Both the position numbers and the translations under genes were made by a program. The notes under the pieces are model-generated. The model did no database searches. It was not told the DNA's origin and saw only the letters and a list, made by a program, of their open reading frames with translations. A DNA stretch of 64,000 nucleotides, from assembly GCF_019668465.1 (NCBI RefSeq), contig NZ_AP024828.1, forward strand, positions 5,731,032-5,795,031, given 5' to 3'. Below are positions 16,638 through 25,658 of this stretch, in pieces. How positions within the stretch are numbered: the first letter of the stretch is position 1; the number at the start of each line of letters is the position of its first letter. The DNA comes from Mycobacterium senriense (lineage in GTDB: Bacteria; Actinomycetota; Actinomycetes; Mycobacteriales; Mycobacteriaceae).

Positions 16638-18853
16638 GCTTTGTCCAGATACTCGATGCGGTCGGTGTCCGTGAATCGCGCCGCCAGGACGGCCAAGCCG
16701 CGGTTGGAGCGGTCGTCGGTGTAGGCCTGAACGCAGAAGTCCCGGGCCGCCTCGATGAATTCCTGATGGTCGGCCAGGGACAGCAGCCGCAGTGTGATCG
16801 CCTTGCCGGACTGGTTGCGGCCCAACACATCTCCCTCGCGACGCTCCTTGAGGTCGAGGTCGGCCAGGGCGAACCCGTCCAGCGTCCCGGCCACCGCGGT
16901 CAGCCGCCGGCCGGCCGACGAACCCGGCGCGGACCAGCTGGCGAACAGGCACAGGCTCGGGTGCCGGCCGCGACCGATCCGGCCGCGCAGCTGATGCAAT
17001 TGACTGATCCCGAACCGGTCGGCGTCCATCACCAGCATGAGGGTGGCGTTGGGCACATCGACGCCCACCTCGATGACGGTGGTGCACACCAGCACGTCGA
17101 CCTCGCCGGCCCGAAAGGCCGCCATCGCGGCGTCCTTCTCCTCGGGCGACAGCCTCCCGTGCATCAGGCCCAGCCGCAGGCTGGCCAGCACCCCCGAGCG
17201 CAGCCGGGCATACAGTCCCTCGGCGGTCTCCGGGGCCTTGGCGTTCTGCTCCTCGTTACCCGGGTCGTCGCTCTCGTCGATGCGCGGCGCCACCACGTAG
17301 GCCTGGCGGCCGGCCGCGACCTCCTCGGTGATGCGCTGCCAGGCCCGGTCCAGCCACGCGGGCTTGTCCTTGACGAAAATGACGTTGCTGGTGATGGGTT
17401 GGCGGCCGCGCGGAAGTTCGCGCAGCGTCGAGGTTTCCAGATCGCCGTACACGGTGAGCGCGACGGTGCGCGGGATCGGCGTCGCCGTCATCACCAGCAG
17501 GTGCGGTGTCACGCCGGGACGGGCCTTGGCGCGCAACTGATCTCGCTGCTCGACGCCGAAGCGGTGCTGTTCGTCGACCACCACCATGCCCAGGTTGTCG
17601 AATTCCACCGCGTCCTGCAGCAGCGCATGGGTGCCGATGACGATGCCGACCTCGCCGCCGGCGATCTCGGCGCGGATCTGCTTCTTCTGCGCGGCCGTCA
17701 TCGAACCGGTCAGCAGCGCCAGCCGGGTCCCGTTGTCGGCGCCACCGAGCTGCCCCGCCATCGCCAACGGACCGAGCACGTCACGAATCGACCGGAGATG
17801 TTGCGCGGCAAGCACTTCCGTCGGCGCCAGCAGCGCACACTGGTAGCCGGCGTCGACCATCTGCAGCATCGCCAGCACCGAGACGATTGTCTTACCCGAA
17901 CCCACCTCGCCCTGCAGCAGGCGGTTCAGCGGCCGGGTCGCCGCGAGCCCGTCGGACAGCACGCCGAGCACTTCGCGCTGCCCCGCGGTGAGCTCGAAGG
18001 GTAAGCGCCCCAACAGTTCTGCGGCCAAACCGTCCGGACGCGGCGGTGCCGGCGGACCCGACTCCGACAGCTCGCCGTGCCGGCGGGCCACCAACGCCCA
18101 CTGCAGGCCGACGGCTTCGTCGAAGGTGAGGCGCTCCCGGGCCCGCTGCCGCCGCGGCTCGCTCTCGGCCAGGTGGATGTCGCGCAACGCCTCGTCCTCG
18201 GAGACCAGGCCGAGCTTCGCGCGCAGCCCCTCGGGCAGTGGATCCGGCACCGGATCGAGCACATCGAGCACCTGGCGCACGCACGAAAAGATGTCCCAGC
18301 TCTGCAGTTTGGTGCTCGCCGGATAGATCGGGAAGAAGTGGCGTTCGTAGACGTCCAGCAATTCTTCGCCGCTGGTCGCGCCCGAGGCGTCGGCGATGTT
18401 CTTCAGGGATCGGGTTCCGCGGTTGCGTCCGTCCGGGGAGTCGAGGATGAGGAACGCCGGGTGCGTCAACTGCATCACGTTGTTGAAGAATCCGACCTCG
18501 CCGGAAAGCATCACCTTGGCGCCCTTAACCAGGTCCTTCTTCAAGTAATTCGCGTTGAAGAACGTCGCGGTCACCTTGCTGCGCCCGGCGCCCAGCGTGA
18601 TGCGGTGGCACAGTTTCTTCGGGGTCTTCTTCATCGGGAACGTCTTGGTTTCGGCGATCGTGTCGATGATGGTGATGTGCTCGCCCGTTTCGGGTCGCTC
18701 GCCGTCGGCTTCCCAGCGACTGGCGCCCTCCGTGTAGCTGCGCGGGTAGTGGCGCAGCAGGTCGTCGACGGTCCGGATGCCGAACACCTCGTCGAGGGAG
18801 TCGGCGGCCTTGGCGCCCACGACGAAGTCCAGCCGGTCGCTCAGCGACACCAT
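16634..18853 (-). CDS. recG: ATP-dependent DNA helicase RecG
   Basis: Branch-migration helicase that remodels stalled forks and Holliday junctions. The 739-residue protein has the N-terminal wedge/OB domain (about residues 50-170) and helicase motif I GEVGSGKT near residue 315. Motif II is DEQH within VVVDEQHRFGVEQR, motif III is VMTATPIPRT, and the C-terminal helicase half includes QLRGRIGRG. The length is normal for mycobacterial RecG. Its stop overlaps the start of the HNH gene, and its start lies 2 bases after the stop of the FakA-like gene, so the three form one operon. Confidence 0.97.
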   Translation of the reverse strand: MVSLSDRLDFVVGAKAADSLDEVFGIRTVDDLLRHYPRSYTEGASRWEADGERPETGEHITIIDTIAETKTFPMKKTPKKLCHRITLGAGRSKVTATFFNANYLKKDLVKGAKVMLSGEVGFFNNVMQLTHPAFLILDSPDGRNRGTRSLKNIADASGATSGEELLDVYERHFFPIYPASTKLQSWDIFSCVRQVLDVLDPVPDPLPEGLRAKLGLVSEDEALRDIHLAESEPRRQRARERLTFDEAVGLQWALVARRHGELSESGPPAPPRPDGLAAELLGRLPFELTAGQREVLGVLSDGLAATRPLNRLLQGEVGSGKTIVSVLAMLQMVDAGYQCALLAPTEVLAAQHLRSIRDVLGPLAMAGQLGGADNGTRLALLTGSMTAAQKKQIRAEIAGGEVGIVIGTHALLQDAVEFDNLGMVVVDEQHRFGVEQRDQLRAKARPGVTPHLLVMTATPIPRTVALTVYGDLETSTLRELPRGRQPITSNVIFVKDKPAWLDRAWQRITEEVAAGRQAYVVAPRIDESDDPGNEEQNAKAPETAEGLYARLRSGVLASLRLGLMHGRLSPEEKDAAMAAFRAGEVDVLVCTTVIEVGVDVPNATLMLVMDADRFGISQLHQLRGRIGRGRHPSLCLFASWSAPGSSAGRRLTAVAGTLDGFALADLDLKERREGDVLGRNQSGKAITLRLLSLADHQEFIEAARDFCVQAYTDDRSNRGLAVLAARFTDTDRIEYLDKA

Positions 18854-18855
18854 CG

Positions 18856-20580
18856 CTACTCGACCCCGATCAGCAGCGCGTCGCCGTGGTGGCCGGTGCG
18901 GTAGGTGACCAGTTCGGTTCCGGGGTGGTGGTCGTGCATGTGCTCTTCCAGGATGTCGCCGACGGCGCCGGCGTCGCCGTCGGTGTCGATGCCGGCGCCC
19001 AGCAGCACCGTCACAAGGTCGCCGCCGGAGGCCAGCAGAAGGTCGAGCAGGCCGATCGCGGCCCCGACCGCGTCGGCGGCCACGATCAGCACCTCGTCGC
19101 CCGCGATGCCCAGGCCGTCGCCGGGGCGGCAGCGCCCCGCCCAGGTCAACGCGCTCTCGGTGGCGATGCGCACCGAGCCGTGCCGTGCCGCACCGGCGGC
19201 GCGGGCCATGGTGTAGCCGTCGTCCACCGCCTGCCGGTCGGTTTCGTGCACGGCCAGCGCGGCCAGCCCCTGCACCATCGACCCGGTCGGGATCGGCACC
19301 ACGTCGATCCCCCAGCCGATGGCCGCGGTGCAGCCGGCCACCAGTTCCTCGGCCGCCACGTAGCCGTTCGGCAGCACCATCACCTGGGCGGCGCCGGTGT
19401 CGACGACGGCCCGCATCAGCTGGTGCGCGCTGATGTTGGTGACGGGATCGTGCCCGGCCGGGTCGCGCTGCAACACGCAGGCGCCCTCGCCGGCGAACAG
19501 GTCGGCCGCGCCGTCGCCGTCGACCACGGCAAGCACCGCCCGCTCCCGCGTCCAGCCCCCGGCGGGGAGGCCGGGCGTGCCGGAGCTCAGCGCCGAGATG
19601 ACGATCCGGCTGAGCCGCCCGGTCGCCAGCCCCGCCTCCACGGCGGCGCCGGCGTCGTCGGTGTGCACGTGCACCGAGTACGTGCGCTGCGCCGACGACG
19701 GCGCCGAGGCGATGCCCACCGAATCACCCAGCTCCTCCAGCCGGTCGCGCAGCGTGTCCGCCGCCGCGGGCTCGCAGCCGTCCAGCCGGTACATCACCTC
19801 GAACTGGAATGCCGGGCGCTGCGCGGCCGCCTCCGGCTGCGGCGCTCGCGGCGACAGCTCGTACACCGTGCGGGCGGGCGCTTGCCCGGTGATGGTGGAT
19901 CGCAACGCGTCCAGCAGAACCAGCAGACCGCGCCCGCCGGCGTCCACGGCGCCGGCGTCGGCCAGTACGTCAAGCTGTTCGGGGGTCTTTTCCAGCGCCA
20001 CCACCGCCGCGTCACCGGCGGCGATGACCGCCGGCACCAGCCCGTCCCCGGCCTCGGCGCACCGCGCAACCGCACCGGCGGCCGCCCGCAGCACAGACAC
20101 GACGGTCCCGGGGACCTCCTCACCGCCCATCGAGCTGATCACCAGCTCCACGCCGCGCTGCAGCGCCCCGCCGAGGACGACGGCGTCGATGTGGGCCAGT
20201 TCGCCCCCGGCGTCGGCCGCGGCCGTCGCGGTGGCGTCGGCGATGCCGCGCAGGATCTGCGACAGGATCACCCCGGAATTGCCGCGCGCGCCGTTCAGCG
20301 CGCCGGTCGACAGCGCCGCCGCGGCCCGCGCCGCGCAGGTCGAGCCCTCGGCGACGGCACACGCCTTGGCTTCGGCCAAGGCCGAACGCATGGTGAACAG
20401 CATGTTGGCGCCGGTGTCGGAGTCGGCGACGGGGAAGACGTTGAGCCGGTTGATCTCGTCGATGTGCGTGATCAGGTCGCTGACGGCGGTGTGCGCCCAG
20501 TCGCGCAGGGTGATCGCGTCCAGGAGACGATCCTGCGACGTGTCAGCAGTGCCCAGGGTGACCCACCTCCTCCGCACCAA
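18856..20580 (-). CDS. FakA/YloV-like DhaL-domain kinase, intact (fused Rv2975c-Rv2974c)
   Basis: A 574-residue protein with an N-terminal DhaL (DAK2) ATP-binding domain: NVFPVADSDTGANMLFTM near residue 50 and LNGARGNSGVILSQILRG near residue 94. A middle region and a C-terminal DegV-like/FakA domain with VHVHTDD and PNGYVAAEE follow. Relatives phosphorylate fatty acids held by FakB proteins. In M. tuberculosis this gene is annotated as two pieces (Rv2974c and Rv2975c); here it is one open frame. The start is uncertain. TTG 20580 or GTG 20577 open the frame, but a strong GGAGGAGG at 20573-20566 sits 9 bases before an in-frame CTG at 20556, which may be the true start. Confidence 0.85.
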   Translation of the reverse strand: MVRRRWVTLGTADTSQDRLLDAITLRDWAHTAVSDLITHIDEINRLNVFPVADSDTGANMLFTMRSALAEAKACAVAEGSTCAARAAAALSTGALNGARGNSGVILSQILRGIADATATAAADAGGELAHIDAVVLGGALQRGVELVISSMGGEEVPGTVVSVLRAAAGAVARCAEAGDGLVPAVIAAGDAAVVALEKTPEQLDVLADAGAVDAGGRGLLVLLDALRSTITGQAPARTVYELSPRAPQPEAAAQRPAFQFEVMYRLDGCEPAAADTLRDRLEELGDSVGIASAPSSAQRTYSVHVHTDDAGAAVEAGLATGRLSRIVISALSSGTPGLPAGGWTRERAVLAVVDGDGAADLFAGEGACVLQRDPAGHDPVTNISAHQLMRAVVDTGAAQVMVLPNGYVAAEELVAGCTAAIGWGIDVVPIPTGSMVQGLAALAVHETDRQAVDDGYTMARAAGAARHGSVRIATESALTWAGRCRPGDGLGIAGDEVLIVAADAVGAAIGLLDLLLASGGDLVTVLLGAGIDTDGDAGAVGDILEEHMHDHHPGTELVTYRTGHHGDALLIGVE

Positions 20581-20733
20581 TTTTGGGGTGGGCGCCAGCG
20601 TAGCCGTGCGATGGAGCCGCTGCGTTCAGTTGCTCGCCGCCGTTGCGAAAGCCCGAGCAGCGAGCACCAGATCCATCTGATCGAGGTGGTCCTCGACGCC
20701 ATTCACCATCGCAAGAATAAACCGCGGCCCGAC

Positions 20734-21492
20734 CTAATAGCCCTGCCTGATACCGGGATTGGCCTGCCCCACGAGCATGCGCTGATTGCTGCCGTCGCGG
20801 CTCACCCCGTAGCGACTCATCTGATAGTTGATCGACGCGCATGCGGCGGCCACCGGATCCCATGCCGAGTTCGACGTCCCCGCCTGGTGAAAAGCCGCGA
20901 AGGTATCGGGCATCACCTGCCACGGGCCCCGGGTCGCGTGCAGCGGGCCTCCGTCGAGCTGGGGCGGCCCGTAGGCATTGCTGTCCGACAGGTTGATGGC
21001 ATTCGAGTGGAACTGGGCTTCGTGATCGGCGATGGTCATCATTCCCTCGATCCAATGGCCGCGGGCCGGCGCCTCGGTGATGCCTATCCGCGTCAGCGCC
21101 TCTTCCAGGTAGCCGCGGACAGCGTCCGGTCCGTCCGGCCAGGCTCCCCGACCGTCGAAAACAACCTGCCTCAGGTCTATCCCGCGCGGGGCGGCGGCAG
21201 GCTCGTGCACCGCGGCACGAGCGCCGTCGGGCTGCCACCAAAGAGCTGCGGCACCGGCCCGGCCGGACCACGACGCTTTCGGGCCCGGCCCGAAGCCGCC
21301 GGCCGGGCTGTTGCCCGAGGTACCACCCATAGCGACGCTGCCCAGCGCCGTGACCACCAGATAAGCCGCCGCGACCCGTCGCAACCGCGATGCCAACCGT
21401 CGTACGCCCGCCGGACAGCCGCGTCGGTTTTCGACGCGGGCGGAACCAGCGGTGTTTTCGGCGCGCGCAACCACTCCGCGCACTCCCCTCAA
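20734..21492 (-). CDS. Exported transglycosylase-like (lysozyme-fold) protein
   Basis: A protein of up to 252 residues. An Arg-rich N-terminus precedes a hydrophobic stretch (about residues 43-57, AAYLVVTALGSVAMGG), consistent with a signal peptide or anchor. A variable linker follows, and a C-terminal domain of about 110 residues contains a candidate catalytic Glu in IADHEAQFHSNAINL, then RGPWQVMPDTFAAFHQ and INYQMSRYGVS. The Glu followed by a GxWQVxPxTF stretch resembles soluble lytic transglycosylase/lysozyme-like domains, which cleave peptidoglycan glycan strands. The frame opens with a TTG; the true start may be one of several GTG codons just inside (21483 or 21474). It is divergent from rpmB. 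Confidence 0.65.
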   Translation of the reverse strand: MRGVRGVVARAENTAGSARVENRRGCPAGVRRLASRLRRVAAAYLVVTALGSVAMGGTSGNSPAGGFGPGPKASWSGRAGAAALWWQPDGARAAVHEPAAAPRGIDLRQVVFDGRGAWPDGPDAVRGYLEEALTRIGITEAPARGHWIEGMMTIADHEAQFHSNAINLSDSNAYGPPQLDGGPLHATRGPWQVMPDTFAAFHQAGTSNSAWDPVAAACASINYQMSRYGVSRDGSNQRMLVGQANPGIRQGY

Positions 21493-21867
21493 AGCCTGCC
21501 GATATTGCTTCCCAGCCCCATCCGCAGCTCCGCGCGGGCCGGCACCACCGGGAAGAAGACTTCAGCCACGGGCGGCGCGCCGTCCACGCCTGACACGGGA
21601 CCGCACCGACCATCGGCGGCGACGCCATCCTAGCGGCGGTTCGCCCGGCAACCCCGATGCGACCGGCAACTGTGATCGACTACATGTCGACGGCGCGGGG
21701 GGTTCCAGCACACAGTTGACCCGGCGTGACCCCACATAGCCGCAGGGTCAGACCGTTGGCGACCGTTTTGGTGGTTGCCACCACAGTCGGTATTCTGGTT
21801 GAGCCCGGGCGAACCCGGGCTGTCCCGGCCAGATTGCCGGACCCCCGAGATTTGAGGAGCTTGAACA
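21493..21867. other. Upstream region of rpmB; no gene seen
   Basis: This 375-base divergent spacer lies between the transglycosylase-like gene and rpmB. Short open frames on both strands show no family features. The only clear signal is an AGGAG about 12 bases before the rpmB ATG. Promoters for both genes presumably lie here, but I cannot place them with confidence. Confidence 0.6.
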
Positions 21868-22062
21868 ATGGCCGCTGTGTGCGAGATCTGCGGGAAAGGC
21901 CCCGGCTTCGGTAAGTCGGTGTCACACTCCCACCGCCGCACCAGCCGCCGGTGGGACCCCAACGTCCAGACCGTGCACGTCGTCACCCGTCCGGGCGGCA
22001 ACAAGCAGCGCCTGAACGTCTGCACGTCCTGCATCAAGGCCGGCAAGGTCGTCCGGGGCTAG
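21868..22062 (+). CDS. rpmB: 50S ribosomal protein L28 (zinc-binding, C+ form)
   Basis: A 64-residue L28 protein of the large ribosomal subunit. It starts MAAVCEICGKGPGFGKSVSHSHRRT and ends with CTSCIKAGKVVRG. The two CxxC pairs (residues 5-8 and near 51-54) identify the zinc-ribbon C+ form used under zinc-replete conditions; mycobacteria also carry a Cys-less paralogue induced by zinc starvation elsewhere. The length is complete. Its stop codon runs directly into a palindromic repeat at 22062 that could end its transcript. Confidence 0.95.
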   Translation: MAAVCEICGKGPGFGKSVSHSHRRTSRRWDPNVQTVHVVTRPGGNKQRLNVCTSCIKAGKVVRG

Positions 22063-22162
22063 CGGCGATCGCGAGGGCGGCGTAGCCGGGCGAAGCGGGT
22101 CGCCGCCATTCAGGCTAGCGCCGATCGCAAGGGCGGGGGACCGGTCGAAGCGGGTCGCCGCC
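22062..22162. repeat. Two copies of an intergenic palindromic repeat after rpmB
   Basis: Copy one (22062-22106) has outer arms GCGGCGA/TCGCCGC around the core ATCGCGAGGGCGGCGTAGCC and GGGCGAAGCGGG. Copy two (about 22112-22162) is degenerate but keeps GATCGCAAGGGCGG and GTCGAAGCGGGTCGCCGCC. The same core recurs at 44571-44834 and 58935-58975 with different but still complementary arms. It follows the rpmB stop, so it may work as a terminator or processing hairpin, or be a mobile-type palindrome. Confidence 0.75.
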
Positions 22163-22186
22163 ATTGGGGCGCAGAGCAGCCGTCGT

Positions 22187-23008
22187 TCACATGACGACGT
22201 GGCCGGCGTCGACGGGCACCGACACGCCCGTCACATAACGTGCTTTCGGGCCGGCCAGCCACAGCACCGCCTCAGTCACGTCCTGCGGTTCGACCAGCGG
22301 CACGTCCGGCAGCAGCATCTGGGAGACGGCAGGATTCGGGTTCTCCAGCATTCGGTTGACGACGAAGTCGTTGAGGATCATCGGCGTCGTGACACCGGCC
22401 GGGTGGATAGCGTTGACCCGGATCTTGTGCGGCGCATAGGCATTGGCGGCCGAACGCATCAACCCCACCACGCCGTGCTTGGATGCGGCGTAGGCGAACA
22501 TCGCGGAACTGCCGTCGCCGCCGCGCCCAGTCAGACCCTGCGACGAGCTGATCATCACGATCGAGCCGCCCCGGCCCTTGCGGATGATCGACGGCACCGT
22601 CGCGAGCAGCGTGTGCCAGACCCCCTTGAGATTCGTATCCACGATCGAGTTGAACACCGGCTCGGAATGGGCGTCGGTGTCACCGATCGCGACCACTCCC
22701 GCGTTGGCGATGACGATGTCCACCTCTCCGATGGCATCGATCGCGCCCTGCACCCCGGCCTCCAGCTGTGCCAGGTCGCGGACGTCGGCGACGACGGGCA
22801 CGGCTTTGCGCCCGGCGGCTTCGACCAGTCGTACGGTCTCGTCGAGATCGGCCTTGGTTCCCAACGAGTACGGAATCGCCTCGAGATCGGCGCAGATGTC
22901 GACGGCGATGATGTCGGCGCCCTGCTCGGCCAGCGCCACGGCGTGGCTGCGGCCCTGGCCGCGCGCGGCGCCGGTGATCACGGCAACCGTGTTGTCGAAT
23001 TCGCCCAT
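22187..23008 (-). CDS. Short-chain dehydrogenase, mycofactocin-coupled type
   Basis: A 273-residue SDR with the cofactor loop TGAARGQGRSHA at residues 12-23, the long acidic beta2 segment IIAVDICAD, NAG at residues 102-104, the catalytic Ser in VMISSSQG and YAASK near residue 173. The GARGQGRSHAVALAEQGADIIAVDIC pattern, read as a whole, is typical of the actinobacterial SDRs that keep NAD tightly bound and recycle it through mycofactocin. The substrate is probably an alcohol, but the sequence does not show which. The ATG at 23008 lies 2 bases from the stop of the next SDR, so the two are cotranscribed. Confidence 0.88.
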   Translation of the reverse strand: MGEFDNTVAVITGAARGQGRSHAVALAEQGADIIAVDICADLEAIPYSLGTKADLDETVRLVEAAGRKAVPVVADVRDLAQLEAGVQGAIDAIGEVDIVIANAGVVAIGDTDAHSEPVFNSIVDTNLKGVWHTLLATVPSIIRKGRGGSIVMISSSQGLTGRGGDGSSAMFAYAASKHGVVGLMRSAANAYAPHKIRVNAIHPAGVTTPMILNDFVVNRMLENPNPAVSQMLLPDVPLVEPQDVTEAVLWLAGPKARYVTGVSVPVDAGHVVM

Positions 23009-23010
23009 GA

Positions 23011-23919
23011 CTACACCTCCATCGTCGTGCCGGTCTCGCGCTCGGCGAAGGCCACCAAGCGTCCGGCGGTGTCGTAATCGCACGCCAGCGCCGTGCGGCC
23101 GGTGAGCACCGGGCCGCCGCGCAGCCCGAACCTGCCGCTGACCCCGACGTAGCTGCCCGGCGGAATCGGCTCGCTGATGCAGTAGAGCGTGGGCGCCGCA
23201 CCTTCGTCGATGTCGTTGGCCAACCGGTCGGCCACCGCCTTGACCCCCTTGTGGGCCAGCGACATCAGCGGCGAGTCGCCCAGGTTCGACAGGTTGGAGG
23301 CCACCCAGCCGGGGTGGGTGAGCTGCGTGACGATCGGCGATCCGGCCGCGCGCAGCCTGCGGTCCAACTCCAGCCCCCACAGCATGACCGCGAGCTTGGA
23401 CTGCGCGTACGCGCCCAACCGCGTCCACTTGTGCTGACGCAGGTGCGGGTCGTCGAGCCGCAGCGTCGCCGAACGGTGCGCATCGGAGCCGACGTTGATG
23501 ATCTGCGAGCGCACCCTTCCGAGCAGCAGATTGGTCAGGGCGAAGGGCCCGAGCAGGTTGGTGCCGAGCGTCATCTCGAAGCCGTCGACCGTCTCGGTGC
23601 GCCGGTCGGTCAGGGCCCCCGCGTTGTTGACCAGGATGTCCACCGGCTCGTCGATCAGGCCCGCGAACGCGCGCACCGACGACAGGTCGGCGAGGTCCAG
23701 CTTGACCACGGCGGTTGAGCCGCCCATCGCAGCAATTTCGGTGGCGCGTTGCTCGCCGAGTTGGGTGTTGCGCACGGCCAGGATCACGTGCGCACCGGCT
23801 TTGGCGAGCGCACGCGCGGTGCCGAGCCCGACGCCGTTGGTCGCTCCGGTCACGATCACGCGTTTGCCGGTGAGGTTGCCGAGTCTGCTCGGCGTCCACG
23901 GTGAGGTCACGGCGATCAA
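23011..23919 (-). CDS. Short-chain dehydrogenase, retinol/protochlorophyllide-reductase-like
   Basis: An SDR of about 300 residues with TGATNGVGLGTA near residue 24, NNAGAL near residue 96 and the catalytic YAQSK near residue 170; the Ser is supplied in INVGSDAHRS. The extended C-terminal region (PGSYVGVSGRFGLRGGP) is typical of the retinol dehydrogenase/oxidoreductase subgroup. The open frame begins at a TTG (23919), but a GTG at 23910 is equally plausible; no clear ribosome-binding site decides. It is divergent from the SnoaL-like gene with under 100 bases between starts, so the two halves of the island may share a control region. Confidence 0.85.
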   Translation of the reverse strand: MIAVTSPWTPSRLGNLTGKRVIVTGATNGVGLGTARALAKAGAHVILAVRNTQLGEQRATEIAAMGGSTAVVKLDLADLSSVRAFAGLIDEPVDILVNNAGALTDRRTETVDGFEMTLGTNLLGPFALTNLLLGRVRSQIINVGSDAHRSATLRLDDPHLRQHKWTRLGAYAQSKLAVMLWGLELDRRLRAAGSPIVTQLTHPGWVASNLSNLGDSPLMSLAHKGVKAVADRLANDIDEGAAPTLYCISEPIPPGSYVGVSGRFGLRGGPVLTGRTALACDYDTAGRLVAFAERETGTTMEV

Positions 23920-24005
23920 GAGTAATGGTCGGTTCTATGTAAGTTGGACCGGTTCTGCCAACATTGTTGCGGAACACAGCGGCAGACCCCCGAGGCGGTT
24001 CGACG

Positions 24006-24449
24006 ATGAGTGACAGCGCCACCGAGATCACCAACCTCATCTACACCTATGCGCAGCTTCTCGACGGCGGCGACCTGGACGGGGTGGCCCGGCTCTTCGA
24101 GCACGGCCGCATCTGTGGCATGGAGAACGGCCCGCCTGAGACGGTGTTCGCGGGTTCCGCGCGGGTGCGGGAGATGTATGACATGGCCACTCGGATCTAC
24201 GAAGACGGCACCCCGAAGACCAAACACAACACGACCAACGTGCAGCTCTACATCGACGAGGCGGCCGGGACCGCGCGGAGCACCTCGTATTACTGCGTCA
24301 CGCAGGCCACCCCGGAGCTGCCGCTGCAGGTCATCGTGACCGGGCATTACCAGGACACGTTTCACCGCGTCGACGGGGCCTGGTGCTTCGAAAGCCGCAC
24401 CATGTTCGTCGACCAGGTCGGCGACGTCAGCCGGCATCTGAAGTTCTGA
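24006..24449 (+). CDS. SnoaL-like (NTF2-fold) protein
   Basis: A 147-residue single-domain protein of the SnoaL/nuclear transport factor 2-like fold. It opens MSDSATEITNLIYTYAQLLDGGDLDGVARLF and continues with FHRVDGAWCFESRTMFVDQ near the C-terminus. Such proteins are small enzymes or binding proteins with a conical pocket (hydratases, isomerases, cyclases, dehydratases). The ATG at 24006 is chosen because the fold starts there; 14 residues upstream in frame are not conserved in character. It ends 3 bases before the sulfotransferase start. The substrate is unknown, and the context suggests a sterol- or terpenoid-like lipid. Confidence 0.8.
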   Translation: MSDSATEITNLIYTYAQLLDGGDLDGVARLFEHGRICGMENGPPETVFAGSARVREMYDMATRIYEDGTPKTKHNTTNVQLYIDEAAGTARSTSYYCVTQATPELPLQVIVTGHYQDTFHRVDGAWCFESRTMFVDQVGDVSRHLKF

Positions 24450-24452
24450 TCC

Positions 24453-25658
24453 GTGGCAGCCCCGAGCGCGTCCGACGGCCCGTTCGACCCGGCCGCCGTG
24501 CTGGCCGATGCGCAACGCAAAGAAGGCCTCACCGATTGGGGCCCCGGCGAATTCGAGGGCCCGGTGGCCGTGTTGCTGGCCGACTATGCCCGCGCCGACC
24601 TCAACGCCATCGGCGTGCACATCCTGCGGTCGGGCCTGCTGCACAGCCTGCGGATGCGGCTGCGCGCGCAGGAGTGGATCCGCGGGCACCCGGAGATCCT
24701 CGACGAGCGCGTGGCCGCGCCGATCGTCGTCGTCGGAATGATGCGCAGCGGCACCACGTTGTTGCAGCGGCTGCTGGCCGCCGACCCGCGCTTCGTCTGC
24801 GCCTACGGCTGGGAGGTGGTCGAGGTCGCGCCGCGGCTGGACCATCGGTTCACCCAGGCCGCCGATCCACGGATCGCGATCAGCGAAGCGCGCGAAGCGA
24901 AGACACGCGAACTTGCGCCCGAGTTGTTCGCCATCCACCCGATGTACGCGCGGGAGGCCGAGGAGGAGATCGTCTTTCTGGCCGACGCATTCCTGTCGCA
25001 CGTCCCGGAATCGGGTGCGCACCTGCCGCGGTACCGAGCCTGGCTCGACGAGCAGGACTTCTCCCCCGCCTACGGCTATCTGCACCGCATGCTGCAGTTC
25101 CTGCAGTGGCAGAAACGCCAGCGTGGCGTGCACGGCCTGCGCTGGGTGCTCAAATCGCCTGCGCACCTGGGTTATCTGGATCTGCTGCGGGCGCGGTTTC
25201 CCGACCTGCACATCGTGCACATGCATCGCGACCCGCGCACCACGATTGCCTCGGGGGCCGGCCTCAACGCGACCCTGCACGCGATGCACGCCGATACCGT
25301 CGACGCGGGCCGGGTCGGCGCGCAATGGCTGCAGCGGATGGGCTGGACCAATGATCGGGCCATGGCAGTCCGCGACGGCTGGACCGATGAGGGTGCCGTG
25401 GTCACCGACATCGGATTCGACGAGGCGGTGACCGACCCGATCGGTCAGGTGGCGCGTGTCTACGACGCCATCGGGGTGGCGCTGACGGCAGACGCCGAGG
25501 ACGCGATGCGGCGCTGGCTGGCGCACCGCCCGCGGGAAATGCCGCGCCCGCCCTATGGGCTGGAGAACTACGGCCTGCGGCCCGAGCAGGTCGACGAGCG
25601 ATTCATGTTGTACAACAGGCGTTTCGGACAGCACATCGGAGGAACAGCACATGCCTGA
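24453..25658 (+). CDS. PAPS-dependent sulfotransferase family protein
   Basis: A 401-residue protein of the bacterial Stf-type sulfotransferase family. The 5'-phosphosulfate loop VVVGMMRSGTTLLQRLL lies near residues 91-107, and the 3'-phosphate-binding region LHIVHMHRDPRTTIAS near residue 250 contains the conserved Arg and Ser. LKSPAHLGYLD is also typical. No signal peptide is seen. It would transfer sulfate from PAPS to a hydroxyl or amine of a small molecule or lipid. It follows the SnoaL-like gene and overlaps the DUF1214 gene by eight bases, so it is part of a four-gene operon. Confidence 0.88.
   Translation: MAAPSASDGPFDPAAVLADAQRKEGLTDWGPGEFEGPVAVLLADYARADLNAIGVHILRSGLLHSLRMRLRAQEWIRGHPEILDERVAAPIVVVGMMRSGTTLLQRLLAADPRFVCAYGWEVVEVAPRLDHRFTQAADPRIAISEAREAKTRELAPELFAIHPMYAREAEEEIVFLADAFLSHVPESGAHLPRYRAWLDEQDFSPAYGYLHRMLQFLQWQKRQRGVHGLRWVLKSPAHLGYLDLLRARFPDLHIVHMHRDPRTTIASGAGLNATLHAMHADTVDAGRVGAQWLQRMGWTNDRAMAVRDGWTDEGAVVTDIGFDEAVTDPIGQVARVYDAIGVALTADAEDAMRRWLAHRPREMPRPPYGLENYGLRPEQVDERFMLYNRRFGQHIGGTAHA

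Noticed and set aside
18886..21633. Plus-strand open frame of 915 codons
   Set aside because: Antisense to the FakA-like and transglycosylase-like genes; composition is that of the third-position-GC shadow and there is no domain.
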